From Baylisascaris procyonis (Eukaryota; Nematoda; Chromadorea; Rhabditida; Ascarididae): 64,000 nucleotides of DNA. Of this stretch, positions 51,978-64,000 are shown piece after piece. A program made the position numbers and the translations under genes. The stretch spans positions 1,183,501 through 1,247,500 of the forward strand of contig JAZARR010000110.1 in the NCBI GenBank assembly GCA_037389465.1. The letters are read 5' to 3'. Each line of letters opens with the position of its first letter. The stretch's first letter is position 1. Below the pieces are notes generated by a model. It was given only the letters and a program-made list of their open reading frames with translations, did not search any database and was not told where the DNA came from.

Positions 51978-52601
51978 TGTATGCCTAGTTATTGGCATTA
52001 TTATGATGCGTAATATCGGAGAAAATTTGGCTAATTATTCCGCTGTATTATTATCGGAAGGCGTCTACAAACGTCATTCATCTTATGAATTATTTATCCC
52101 GTTACATTTATATCAATTCTTTTTAGTTAATTGCTCTTGTTCTATCCTTGGAAACGGAAACAAGGACATGGGAAAGGTGAAGTTTTCTCACCGTTGTCGT
52201 AGAATGTGTTTGATGAGTCGGATTGTCTAACGGGAGAGTGGGGTAAGTCCTGAAAATAGCAGTATAAGGGGGAAGAAATTAATATTGAAGTTGTAATGAA
52301 GTTACTATTACAGAATAAGTTGTATTCGGTTGATCACATAATTACGTTAAGTGAGCACTGGGTTTTTTTTGCGTTATGTGATTTATTAAGTTTTAATCTT
52401 AGAAATGAGGGGCACATGTTTAGGTAACTGCTCCAATATTTTCTATGCTTCGCTGATCCTAAGCTAGAAATAAGGGAAGGACATTGCAGAAACACCTTAT
52501 CATATTATTGATATAAATGGCGTAATTTCAAATGAAATGAGAAATGAAGTTCCGACTTGTGTAGACTAATCTATCTCTTCCAAGACTTCCTTCTCACGAC
52601 T

Positions 52602-53136
52602 CCTTATTCTTAGAGGGGGTCATCCTTTCCTTATTCTTAGAGGGGGTCATCCTTTCCTTATTCTTAGAGGGGATCATCCTTTCCTTATTCTTAGAGGGGA
52701 TCATCCTTTCCTTATTCTTAGGGGGGATCATCCTTTCCTTATTCTTAGAGGGGATCATCCTTTTCTTATTCTTAGAGGGGATCATCCTTTCCTTATTCTT
52801 AGAGGGGATCATCCTTTTCTTATTCTTAGAGGGGATCATCCTTTCCTTATTCTTAGAGGGGATCATCCTTTTCTTATTCTTAGAGGGGATCATCCTTTCC
52901 TTATTCTTAGAGGGGATCATCCTTTCCTTATTCTTAGAGGGGATCATCGTTTCCTTATTCTTAGAGGGGATCATCATTTTCTTATTCTTAGAGGGGATCA
53001 TCGTTTCCTTATTCTTAGAGGGGATCATCCTTTCCTTATTCTTAGAGGGGATCATCCTTTCCTTATTCTTAGAGGGGATCATCGTTTCCTTATTCTTAGA
53101 GGGGATCATCCTTTCCTTATTCTTAGAGGGGATCAT
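52602..53136. repeat. 27-bp minisatellite, about 20 copies, open on the minus strand
   Basis: The unit, read on +, is TTATTCTTAGAGGGGATCAT plus CCTTTCC, about 20 copies with single-base variants. The period is a multiple of three and the minus strand has no stop, giving a 194-codon frame (53178 down to 52594) of MIPSKNKER-type nonamers. Variants cluster at a few positions (ER, KR, ET, KM; one PP for PS; two T for I near the minus-strand end). Coding use is not supported: no family, no splice context, and the opposite strand belongs to the inter-gene space. Confidence 0.9.
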
Positions 53137-54255
53137 AAGACCCATCTTGAAGAGCTGTCGATGTAAAATTATATGCAAAAATAAATTTGCATAATTTCAT
53201 AATAAAGGAATGTAATGAATTTTATTCATACGACTCCATTAATCGTCCGTCATCTTTCATTAGTTTCTATGATGTTTTCAGATTATTCGAAACAATATGT
53301 CAAATATAATAAAATTATTACGGTACGTTATTTTCTCATATATTATTTTAAATAGTTATTGTTGTTATTTTCTATTATATAAATCAAATTCAGAAAACGG
53401 AAGAGCAGTAAATTAAGCAGGTAGGACATGACCACTTTTATAGGTAAAATATGACTGGATCACGTGAGGAAAGTCAAAGATTTTTGTTGTGATGTCCGGG
53501 TAGATCGTTGACGAGGAAGAAATTATAGAATACCCGGGACATATGCGCCGCGATATTGCACTAATTTTTACTGAAATGCTGTTTTATGGTTTTATGCGCT
53601 TGCTTGGATTTTACTTTTGCGTTGATGTTGTAAAGTTGAATTTATTCCAAATGTTTCTGTCGACGTTGGCAAATAGGGAAGTGGCTGATTCTTCATTTTC
53701 TCGTTTTGGCATAGCTCGAGCTCCATTTTCTTTAGATTTTTGGGGGTATTCAGGAGTGGTACTTCAAAAATGTACTACTTTTTTAGCCGATCTAGCCGTT
53801 TGCCTTCTCTTCCATGTTACTCTCGAGGAATTGGATAAGCGTGTTGGTGTTTATTCCGTATTTCGAGAATTGCCATCCCCCCTTCTCTCTTCTATGTGCA
53901 TCAAATCATCACCTCGCTGTTGTCGCTTCCCTCTGAATTTGAATACTTGAAATAAGCAAGAGGATAATGTGGTAACTATTTAAAATCTTGGATCGAATTT
54001 TCATTTGAAAGGGGGGGGGGGGGGTCAAGGTAAAATATAGAAAGATGGGTATTGCATCATCCTTCCACCACCATCCCCCCTCGTATTCCCATCTTCTTGC
54101 TTTATGTTGGATCGGAAGGTTGATTTCATCCTTTATGCGCCAACGTTTTATTGCCTTTCTGGAATTTGAATCTTCTCTTGTTCTTCGAATAATCTATTGT
54201 TATTGCTTTTAGACGATGTATAGAAGTGCCAACACGTGCCGTATGTACTGCTCAG

Positions 54256-56602
<2,347 letters not shown>

Positions 56603-56686
56603 CTCTATATATTCATTGTGTTATGTTGTTATTGAATTGAATTGAATTGAATGGATATAACTGACTTAATTGAACGTTTATTAGTA

Positions 56687-56692
56687 AATAAA
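56687..56692 (+). other. Polyadenylation signal of IDI1
   Basis: AATAAA 84 bases after the IDI1 stop codon. Confidence 0.7.
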
Positions 56693-57401
56693 TTATATCT
56701 AATCATTATGAGTTTATATATATATATATATATATATTGGTGACACCCGGCTGGCATGGCTATCTTTTCCAGCATCGATTTAATCACTGAAGTATTGCTT
56801 CATATTGCGTCTAATCTTGTTTTAAAATGTTTTGAAAGAAAAAAAAATGACGCATTTTTGCTAAGGGCTAAGAGCGAAACCTCTGCTCATTTCACAAGGG
56901 GGAAACGTGGTAAACTGCTTTTACAGTCAGATTTTTATTGGGTGGTTCAGATGCCAAGTAATTTCTTTTCGATAACAATAAAACTCGTTCGTTGTTGAGG
57001 GGAGGGGGTATCAAGGCTAAGATACGGTACTTAGTTCCGGCAATTCATGTCGACCTAATTCACGTTTTCGTAGGCATCTTTTTACGGAAGCATATTCCTA
57101 ATATTGGCGAGACTCATCGATGTTAACCTTATTTCCTGTTTGGACATCTATAGTAGAGAAGAGGGGGGGGGAATAGAAATGTGACGTTTTTTCGAGAATG
57201 ATTTAGGATTATATAGTAAGAAGCATCGTTGGAGAGATGTGGTTGTCCTCACATAGCTTTGCAACTCTCTTCGATTCACTCTCCATCTTCTCGTAAAAAA
57301 TTATCGGCCATGGCTTTAAAGCGCACGAGATTTTAGTAGATTCTGCTCCGTTCTCCTTCCCTCTCCATCTGGACTGTGTGATGAAGTTGTGATCGAAAGA
57401 T

Positions 57402-57519
57402 CTCAAGCTTGGCACTACCTCAGGTCTCAAGCTTGTAGTTAAGAGGCCTCAAGCTTGGCGCTACCTCAGGTCTCAAGATTGTAGTTTAGAGGTGTCAAGC
57501 TTGGCGCTACCCTCAGGTG
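57402..57519. repeat. 47-bp tandem repeat, about 2.5 copies, upstream of SPCS3
   Basis: TCAAGCTTGGC plus GCTACC(C)TCAGGT recurs at about 57403, 57449 and 57495, with an inner TCTCAAG(C/A)TTGTAGTT. It ends 56 bases before the SPCS3 start codon, so it sits in the promoter, leader or outron. Confidence 0.8.
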
Positions 57520-57549
57520 CAGAGGGATCACATCAATGTGTGATGAGAT

Positions 57550-57566
57550 TTTTGATAGCATTGCAG
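57550..57566 (+). promoter_or_regulatory. Candidate trans-splice (or leader intron) acceptor of SPCS3
   Basis: TTTTTGATAGCATTGCAG ends eight bases before the ATG at 57575. Such short leaders are typical of spliced-leader acceptor sites in nematodes. A cis intron in the 5' UTR is the alternative. Confidence 0.45.
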
Positions 57567-57574
57567 GGTTGACG

Positions 57575-59458
57575 ATGCATACGATATGGAGTCGTGCAAA
57601 TGCGGTCTTCGCATTTATGTTGTCCGCACTTTCGGCGATGACTTTCTGTGTGTTCCTTTCATCGGTATTTTTGCCAAACTCAGCTCCGGTTGTACTTTCA
57701 GCTCATAATGTTCGAGTGTTAGTGTTATTTTTATTTATTTCGTTGTTTCGAAATTTATTCATTTATTTCTTTTTATTTTTTACAATATTTTTTTTTTTTA
57801 TAAATTTTATCGTTAAGCAAGAAATCAACTTTGATAAGGCGTTTAAAGTTTACTTTTTTGAATTTGTTTTCTATTAAAGAATTATATGAGTGATGGAATT
57901 GAACTAGAAGTTGTTAAAGGAAGAAGAGCGAGAAAAATTAAAATTTTCTTTAAAATAAATAAATAAAACGAATTCCACCTCCCAACCCTTCTAACTTCTC
58001 TCCCCCCCCCCCCTCCTTCCTTTATCGCTCGGAAGTTTTACTGAGAGGGAAATACAATTTTTGAAAGTTTTATGAAGGATTTGAGTTTATTCGTTGAGGT
58101 GACGGCCGCCATTGGCAAATAAGAGTGTCTTAATGGTTGCATTTGATGAGTTCAATATTTTTGTCGGTCGGTTAGCTTAGCATTTATGCTCATCTTGATT
58201 CTTTTTTATTTTTTCACTAATTTTTCATCATCATATGTCAGATAATAGATTGTTGGCTATTTTTTTAAAGTTAAACCTCTTCCGCTTTTTTTTTGTGAAA
58301 ACTTTTTCATTCAAAATTTTTATAAAAATGTTTTTTATTAAATCATTAATTATAAAAAAAAAAATAAGTTTAATTTTTTATTAGCATAGCGATGAGGTGA
58401 AAATTTCTATAAGCCATAGATGAGTTTTTAGTTTTTCTTTTAATCTTTAGAGAACTATTTTATTGCTCTTTGTAGTGATTGTTTTTTTTATTTGTTTTCT
58501 CCACATTTTATCGTCGAATAATTATCGATCACTTCTCCAGCAAAAGTATGGTGGATTATGCATCGAATGGTGCACGTAGTGATGTGGCTATGGCCGAATT
58601 ATCGATCGATGTTGATGTGACACCCATATTCAATTGGAATGTGAAGCAACTATTCTTGTATCTCGCCGCTGAATATAGTACACCATCGAATCCTGTAAAT
58701 CAGGTAAAGTACAGTACACCATCGATTCCTGTAAATCAGGTAAAGTACAGTACACCATCGAATCCTGTAAATCAGGTAATACAAGGAAATGTGCTTTCTA
58801 GTGGGAGTTGGTGATCGGTGCGTTAAATCGACATAATTGCGCTTAACTATGCATCTGCTGGTTTCGTCTTCCTTATCGTCGGTGAAGTAGTATGGCATAA
58901 CTAGTGCTGTTCATTTCTGTGATGCTAATAAAGTCATGCCACGGTTGAGAAGGAAGTTGAATGAGGGAGAAAAATGGTTTCCAGGATTAATGGAAATACT
59001 TCTAAATAAAAACATCCTCGTAAGTAGAAGCGTTGCAGGAACTGCTGATTGTTTATTTGTTTCTAGTAAAACTATCATCTGCGAAATTGATCAAGTAAGA
59101 CTCAAGAGGAATGGGTGGAGCGGAAGTGTCTTAGTTGAATAGAGTTGACGACACCGGTCCTAGGACAGTTAGCCCATCCTTCATCCTTGCTAACCTACTC
59201 GGCTAAAAATGACTAATTTTTAAGGTTGTATTGTGGGATAAAATCGTTATGCGAGGCGATTGGTCGACGATTCACGAAGAGCATACCACGCCGAAATATT
59301 TCTTCATGGACGATGGTACAAATCTATTGGATCATCCAAACGTGACACTCGTCTTGAGGTGGAATGTGATCCCGAATGCCGGCTATTTAGCTCTTGCACA
59401 AGGTGAAGGTCAACATATCGTCAAATTCCCCTCAACATATTATACTGGTCGCTTCTGA
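57575..59458 (+). CDS. spcs-3: Signal peptidase complex subunit 3 (SPC22/23)
   Basis: SPCS3 is the single-pass glycoprotein subunit of the ER signal peptidase complex, needed for its stability. Exons 57575-57717, 58541-58703 and 59225-59458 give 179 residues, against 180 in human. MHTIWSRANAVFAFMLSALS starts a membrane anchor (about 10-32) facing the cytosol. The lumenal domain matches the family: PIFNWNVKQLFLYLAAEYST, VVLWDKIVMRGDW, TPKYFFMDDGTNLLDHPNVT and LRWNVIPNAGYLALAQGEG; NVT is the conserved glycosylation site. The ATG aligns with the human start; an in-frame ATG at 57536 lies before the candidate acceptor. The 3' end of the second exon, with its donor, is repeated three times (58677-58779), so longer forms by 12 or 24 residues are possible. 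AATAAA at 59647-59652 is the likely poly(A) signal. Confidence 0.95.
58677..58779 (+). repeat. 36-bp tandem triplication containing the SPCS3 exon end and 5' splice site
   Basis: The unit AGTACACCATCGAATCCTGT plus AAATCAGGTAAAGTAC occurs three times, with copy 2 changed at one base and copy 3 diverging after GTAA. Each copy has CAG|GTAA, at 58703, 58739 and 58775. The 36-base period preserves the frame, so each donor yields an open message ending in NPVNQ or IPVNQ. Confidence 0.9.
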
Positions 59459-59646
59459 TGACGTCATCATTTGCAAACGTCCTTCGTTGTTGTTCACTCA
59501 TTGAGCTGTCGTTTGCGTTCATGGACCCTTTAAATTGATTGTTTCAAATTCTGGGAAGTATTGATTTTCGTTGTGGATGAGATATGCTGTAGACTGAACT
59601 GCGACCTGTAGATCATAGATCAAGATGCACTACTGTGGTCAGATTA

Positions 59647-59652
59647 AATAAA
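59647..59652 (+). other. Possible polyadenylation signal of SPCS3
   Basis: AATAAA 189 bases after the SPCS3 stop codon, the first on that strand. Confidence 0.55.
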
Positions 59653-60156
59653 TTGAAAAGTGATCGCTTTTGATCCCTCTATTCGAACGAATAACAGTGA
59701 TTTTCGAATTGGATGCATAAGAGCATCGATTTAGCTTGGCTATGTGATTGCCGTTGTCTGTATAAACGGGGGAAGTTAGTTGTTATGAAGACCCAGCTAA
59801 GTGGATATGGACGAATCGGAAATCAGAGTGTACTGCAGGATGTGATACGGTCCTTAGGCAATAAGTGCCTAATGTTTGCGATGAGCCAAATTTAGGTCAT
59901 ACTAAATAAGCAGCCATATTGAAACATCGTGTAAACATTCCTTCTCGATATACTTCTTCGAGAAAACGTAGTCTTCTGGTCACAGAATTTACATGTATAT
60001 GGAATGCTGTTACCGTTGCGCTGTGAATGTGATGCAATTGACAACAGATGACGTCCTGAGCGTCGTTCGCTACTGAATCGTATTGCATCTTAGAAACTAG
60101 CAAACTTTGGAACGTGTTTTACTCGTTTAAAATGCATTCGGCTTCTTTTTTTTTCT

Positions 60157-60345
60157 ATGTTTTTTTTAAAATATAGATCTGTCTATGGTTCATGGGATGT
60201 TTTGTTGTTTTTATATTTGTTTTTTTCTGCGATTATTTTTGTTGTCTTTTTCCTCAAATATTATTTAAAAAATCGAAAGTATCCCATTCGCAGAAAGTGT
60301 TCAGATTACCCGACAAACTTCACTGATGAGGATCCACGATGAAGA
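60157..60345 (+). CDS. Unassigned small frame with one hydrophobic segment; coding status doubtful
   Basis: An open frame ending TGA at 60343-60345 encodes a hydrophobic stretch LLFLYLFFSAIIFVVFFLKY, then a basic and acidic tail with CSDYPTNFTDEDPR. It either starts at ATG 60157 or is a last exon after an ATATAG acceptor near 60175. The charged tail is less A/T-driven than usual chance frames. I recognise no family and no upstream exon, so it is weakly supported. Confidence 0.25.
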
Positions 60346-61224
60346 TGAAGGGAAACACATCCTGACCACTTCCCCCCCTCCCTCCCCCCCCCCTCACCTC
60401 TCTTGCCAAATCCTCTGATTAGAAGTTTTAGATTGTTTAATGATGTGGTTGTTTCAAAAAAGCTTCAAATTTGGGAGGCGATTTGTGGAAGTTTTTTCTC
60501 AATTTTTACGTTAATTCGTCCATCACATATCATTTCGGAACTCGCACCAAACCCGCTGATAGTACCCAATGCCCTGAAGAAAGCTTGAACAGCTGTCATG
60601 TTTCATAAACCTACATTTGGATGCTTTTTGATCAGGAAAATTATACAAATAAAATGTTGAAAAGCTTGACCCCTGACCCAACATCGAATTTTCAAAAACA
60701 CCATCCCTGGACTTCGCTCAAAAATCCTTAGAAATGAGATGCTGAAACTGATCTGAGCATTCTCGAAGGTGTTGGACATTTAACGGCAAAACTTTCTTGA
60801 CGCATAGTTTTTTTCTTTTGTCATCAGCACATTTCTTTGTGGGTTATTTTTCAAATGTATCGTCAATTTATGCACAAATAAAACTTTTATTTACATTAAT
60901 TTTATTTTTCGATCATTAAAAAAAAATTGACACCGTCAAATGAACACGTTCGAAATCGTCGCAAAAATTATAAAAAAAGGAAAATGATAAACGTCGAAGA
61001 TAAAACTTCAAAAAGAAAATCTCTTTCAAACATAAATTAGGAACTTATATAAATTAGCAATTTATGATAAAGAACATCCCCACCAATGAATTCATTTATT
61101 CGTAAGGATCTGCTCGCCTCTACATGATTTCATATGATAGACGAGTAGAATGTCGAGAAGATTGATAAAATCTGCCTCTAGATTTTAGAGCGATAATGAG
61201 AGCGATGATATATTCAGGAGATTC

Positions 61225-61390
61225 GGCATCCGGCAAATATCCGGGATATCTGGCATCCGGCAAATATTCGGCATATCCGATATCCGGCAAATATTCGGGA
61301 TATCCGGCATCCGGCAGATATTCAGGATATCCGGCATTCGGCAAATATTCGGGATATCCGGCATCCGGCAAATATTCGGGATATCCGGCG
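61225..61390. repeat. 27-bp minisatellite, about 6 copies, open on both strands
   Basis: The unit GGCATCCGGCAAATATTCGG plus GATATCC is repeated six times with point changes. The + strand reads YPASGKYSG repeats within an open frame (61196-61489), the minus strand PDAGYPEYL repeats. The period is a multiple of three, so long frames follow automatically. It may be non-coding; the + frame reaches a donor-like GGAAGTAAGT near 61465. Confidence 0.85.
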
Positions 61391-62734
61391 AAACTCAGCG
61401 ATAATGACTGTTTTTATCTGACATATGGGTGGTATTGTTCGTGGAGAGGCAGCTATGACAAGGAAGTAAGTATTAGGGAGTGTGGTTGAAGAGGGGATAC
61501 AGACCCATCACAAACCCGTAAAAAACGAAAAGCCGGAATCCAGCTGGGAATGTCGAAGGTTTCATCCACTCTCATTTCTTTTGCAGCTAAAGTTTTCGAT
61601 CAATTGTGCTAAATTCTTTTGCCTTTCCAGTAATCTCTACGCATCGAAAAGGAACCTCTCCTATGCCTTAAATAACGATTTGAGTGCAATCAATAGGGCA
61701 GATGTATCCTTAATTAAGGGAACCTAATTGTTTTATGCAAATCCTACAAGCATCGATAAATTATCTCTCCTTTATTCTAGTATAAATTTCGTAAAATTTT
61801 TTCAACCGAAACATCACCTGCAGCTGCCGAATGATAATCCACTTTTCAACCGTGTTTTTTGCCCGAAAATCATAAAATTTCATCACGAAATGGCTAGAAA
61901 AGTGGATTAATTTAAATAATACTCCGCCATTTACGCCTATGAATGAGTAGGTAGTTCGCAAATTCATGTGGTTATCAAGCGAGACTGACGCAACGCCCTA
62001 ACACACGACATCTGTGGACAACCATCGTGACTCTACCTGAATATCACAGTCTATATAAACAACAGCTGGATAATCTTCACATGTCCCCTTAGAGTTCACA
62101 TGTCGATATTCTATGTGTGCAAGTTGTGACCTGATTGCAGACACCACAATTCTAGTGACACCCCAAACCTCGACAGGTATTCATTATAATTGACAATGAA
62201 TGGGCACAACACCTTCAAAGAATTCTGCCGATGTCCCATACATCGTCGACGATTCCATTCTCGCAGATGTATTGCATTAGCTCAAATGAATACAAATCAC
62301 ATCACAAACTATCATCAAATAACCTCAAACATATAAGTGAGGAGAAGAGCAACAAACTCAGAACATATCGTTCACACTTTTTTCCTTCCCAATCCAACCT
62401 TAAACATCTTCTCTCCTCCTCTCTTCCTCAACCTTTCATCCTCTTCTCGACAAAAGGAGACAAAACAAAAAGACCGGATAATGCATAAAAAGAAAATCAA
62501 CAACTATAAAAAATTAACACATTCCAAGCAATGTTGTCCTCCATTATGGCGATATAATTAATGACCAATTTCATAAACTGCATCCCCCGAAAAATATCTT
62601 TAAAATTTCCATTCATTCCTTCTTCTACGACCTCCCATCCCCCTTTTCAATTTCCGTTTCAATAGGCACCATCCGTATTCTTCAAATAGAAAACAGCTCA
62701 CTAACGATTGAGGTTTTACACTATCGGAGAGCAA

Positions 62735-64000
62735 CTAAATCGATGCATTCGTATTTGGCATATTCGGCTTATTCTCGATCGCAGCATCACGTGCCTGATA
62801 GAAAAGGATATATGCCGATTCACTGTTCTTTTGCACACCGCATTCCGACAGACCGAAGAAATCTTCTATTGTCACTGGATCAATTTTCTGAAAAATTTCC
62901 CCTTTTAATTACATTTACCTTCTGGTTAAAAAAAAATTCAAAATTTAAAAAAATTTAGAAAATTTAAATAAAAAATTAAATATAAAAAATTATTTCCATT
63001 CAGAAAGTTTAATAATTCTGCCTAGGATGTAAAATTAAAAAAAAAAAATTGCGAGCGATGCAAAAAAAAAAAAGAAAAATCAATAAAAATGTTAACATCA
63101 ACGATATCGTCGTCAAAGAGAAGCCAGAACGCATGTGATTTCACCACTGTAATATAGTGTCCTCGATTCGGTGTTGATCCACAATGCACCACAACCGCAC
63201 ATAAATCATATAGTCGATCTCGATTTACCGCATCATCACTCTTTAAATACCAATTCAACAAAGCCATCAACACAAAAAAACGATCGCCAGAAGCAATCAA
63301 AGCAACACTTCCGCTTCACCTAATCACGAGTCTGCTTATTATATAAGAAAAATTTAGAACTAAATGAACACTTGGTTGACTACTACCGATGTACGTGGAT
63401 TAATTAAAAGACAGGAATACTCATATAGCATACTGCAACCAGAACTGTAATAAATTCATATCCCAATTCCATTGAGCCAAATTTATATAACGTAATCTCA
63501 TATTGCAGCCGGATTTATTAGAAATAAATGCTTCATTCAATCACCTATACAAGTAAGACAAAAGTGCAGCGTCAATGTTATTTGTGATTCCCTTGGGTGA
63601 CCCTTCATGCACTTGCTGGTGTATGACCTTATACCTAAAGTATGTTTATTTTGTACTGTTAAGTCCAAACTAACAATATATTCCACGTGTAACAATTTAT
63701 TCACCTGCCCGAAAAGCAATCTAATTGAAGGAACATTATAAATGGTGAGTTTATACGAAAACTCTTCCTCAGAGACATCATAAAATCTCTGCAGAAATAT
63801 GAGCCAAAGGGAAGTGATAACTAAGATGGGAATAACCTTAGAGGATTTACACAGAATATTTCTATGCAAAAGCAAAGATTTAAAGAAAACTAACCACGTT
63901 GAAGAGACGTAATTCGAGTGGGAATAGCACCCTATACGATAGCTTCGTATACCGACTTAGTTGCTCAACGTATTTGAAACGTTTCAGATGTAATGCCAAC
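62735..64000 (-). CDS. usp-46: C-terminal part of a USP46/USP12-type ubiquitin-specific protease (cut by window edge)
   Basis: On the minus strand, exons 64000-63895 (continuing outside), 63240-63097 and 62887-62735 encode the end of the USP domain. The first gives [19 protein letters not shown] and then LPLELRLF-type sequence ending FNV; the second [20 protein letters not shown], the catalytic His in [13 protein letters not shown], and [10 protein letters not shown]; the last [28 protein letters not shown] and a short tail. This matches human USP12/USP46 nearly residue for residue. The catalytic Cys box lies beyond the window. USP46 and USP12 act with WD40 partners WDR48/WDR20; in C. elegans USP-46 deubiquitinates the glutamate receptor GLR-1. 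It converges with SPCS3 on the other strand. Confidence 0.94.

Larger units (their letters stand above)
51598..54255. other. Region between Vms1 and IDI1 with a 27-bp minisatellite
   Basis: It contains a possible Vms1 poly(A) signal at 51972-51977, the 27-bp array at 52602-53136, and two open frames without a family match: 52003-52230 (75 codons) and 53543-53950 (135 codons). The latter may include an unrecognised exon but lacks a clear motif. A first exon of IDI1 encoding a targeting peptide could also lie here. Confidence 0.5.
56603..57574. other. Region between IDI1 and SPCS3
   Basis: It contains an AATAAA for IDI1 (56687-56692), a short TA run (56716-56736), a 47-bp tandem repeat at 57402-57519 and a candidate trans-splice acceptor just before the SPCS3 ATG. 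No supported exon. Confidence 0.55.
59459..62734. other. Convergent intergenic region between SPCS3 and USP46
   Basis: It includes a 27-bp minisatellite (61225-61390) and a pyrimidine-rich C tract near 60367-60400. One unassigned small frame with a membrane-like segment (60157-60342) is listed separately. Other frames show no family pattern. Confidence 0.5.

Noticed and set aside
53543..53950. 135-codon open frame on the + strand between Vms1 and IDI1
   Set aside because: No recognisable domain or splice context. Composition is partly intron-like, so it was left as unassigned rather than called a gene.
63705..63788. Minus-strand exon-like segment ([14 protein letters not shown]) with good acceptor and donor, first taken as the USP46 exon before SDDAVNRD
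   Set aside because: A far better exon lies at 63895-64000, encoding [19 protein letters not shown] and LFNV, which joins directly to SDDAVNRD as in human USP46. Including the other segment would insert 28 unrelated residues.

Overview
This is eukaryotic DNA, roughly two-thirds A+T by eye, with split genes. Introns are A/T-rich, usually begin GT and end in a short polypyrimidine tract plus (T)TTCAG, TTGCAG or TTTAG. I read it as a chromadorean nematode chromosome segment. The grounds are the nematode-like TTTTCAG acceptors, possible trans-splice acceptors just upstream of several start codons, and the gene neighbourhood. From memory, the C. elegans orthologues apc-2, vms-1 and idi-1 are close neighbours on chromosome III. 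The species cannot be named from sequence alone.

I reconstructed eight genes exon by exon by joining reading frames at splice sites and comparing with remembered family sequences. From left to right: (1) 5286-17348 (+), a type II membrane M1 aminopeptidase with an intact zinc site but a changed catalytic tyrosine and GAMEN motif. (2) 20721-25222 (-), an unrecognised four-transmembrane protein. (3) 27142-30712 (+), an ALKBH4/NMAD-1 Fe(II)/2-oxoglutarate dioxygenase. (4) 31776-42651 (+), anaphase-promoting complex subunit 2 (APC2). (5) about 44618-51597 (+), ANKZF1/Vms1, the ribosome quality-control peptidyl-tRNA releasing factor. (6) 54256-56602 (+), isopentenyl-diphosphate delta-isomerase (IDI1). 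(7) 57575-59458 (+), signal peptidase complex subunit 3 (SPCS3). (8) 62735-64000 (-), the C-terminal part of a USP46/USP12 deubiquitinase running off the right edge.

Five consecutive genes (27142-59458) share the + strand with stop-to-start gaps of about 1.0 to 2.7 kb. They are mostly housekeeping functions (cell cycle, ribosome quality control, isoprenoid synthesis, ER signal cleavage) and do not form one pathway. Co-transcription of some of them is possible but not shown.

Non-coding space holds many simple repeats, several minisatellites (27-bp arrays at 52602 and 61225, 30-, 36-, 38- and 47-bp repeats elsewhere), homopolymeric G or C tracts that stand out against the A/T background, and two tRNA-like relics in APC2 introns. 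The most unusual signals are a tandem triplication that copies the SPCS3 5' splice site in frame, an optional in-frame 39-codon segment in IDI1, and the partly degenerate active site of the M1 peptidase. I found no rRNA, spliced-leader gene, CRISPR array, intact transposon or viral gene.
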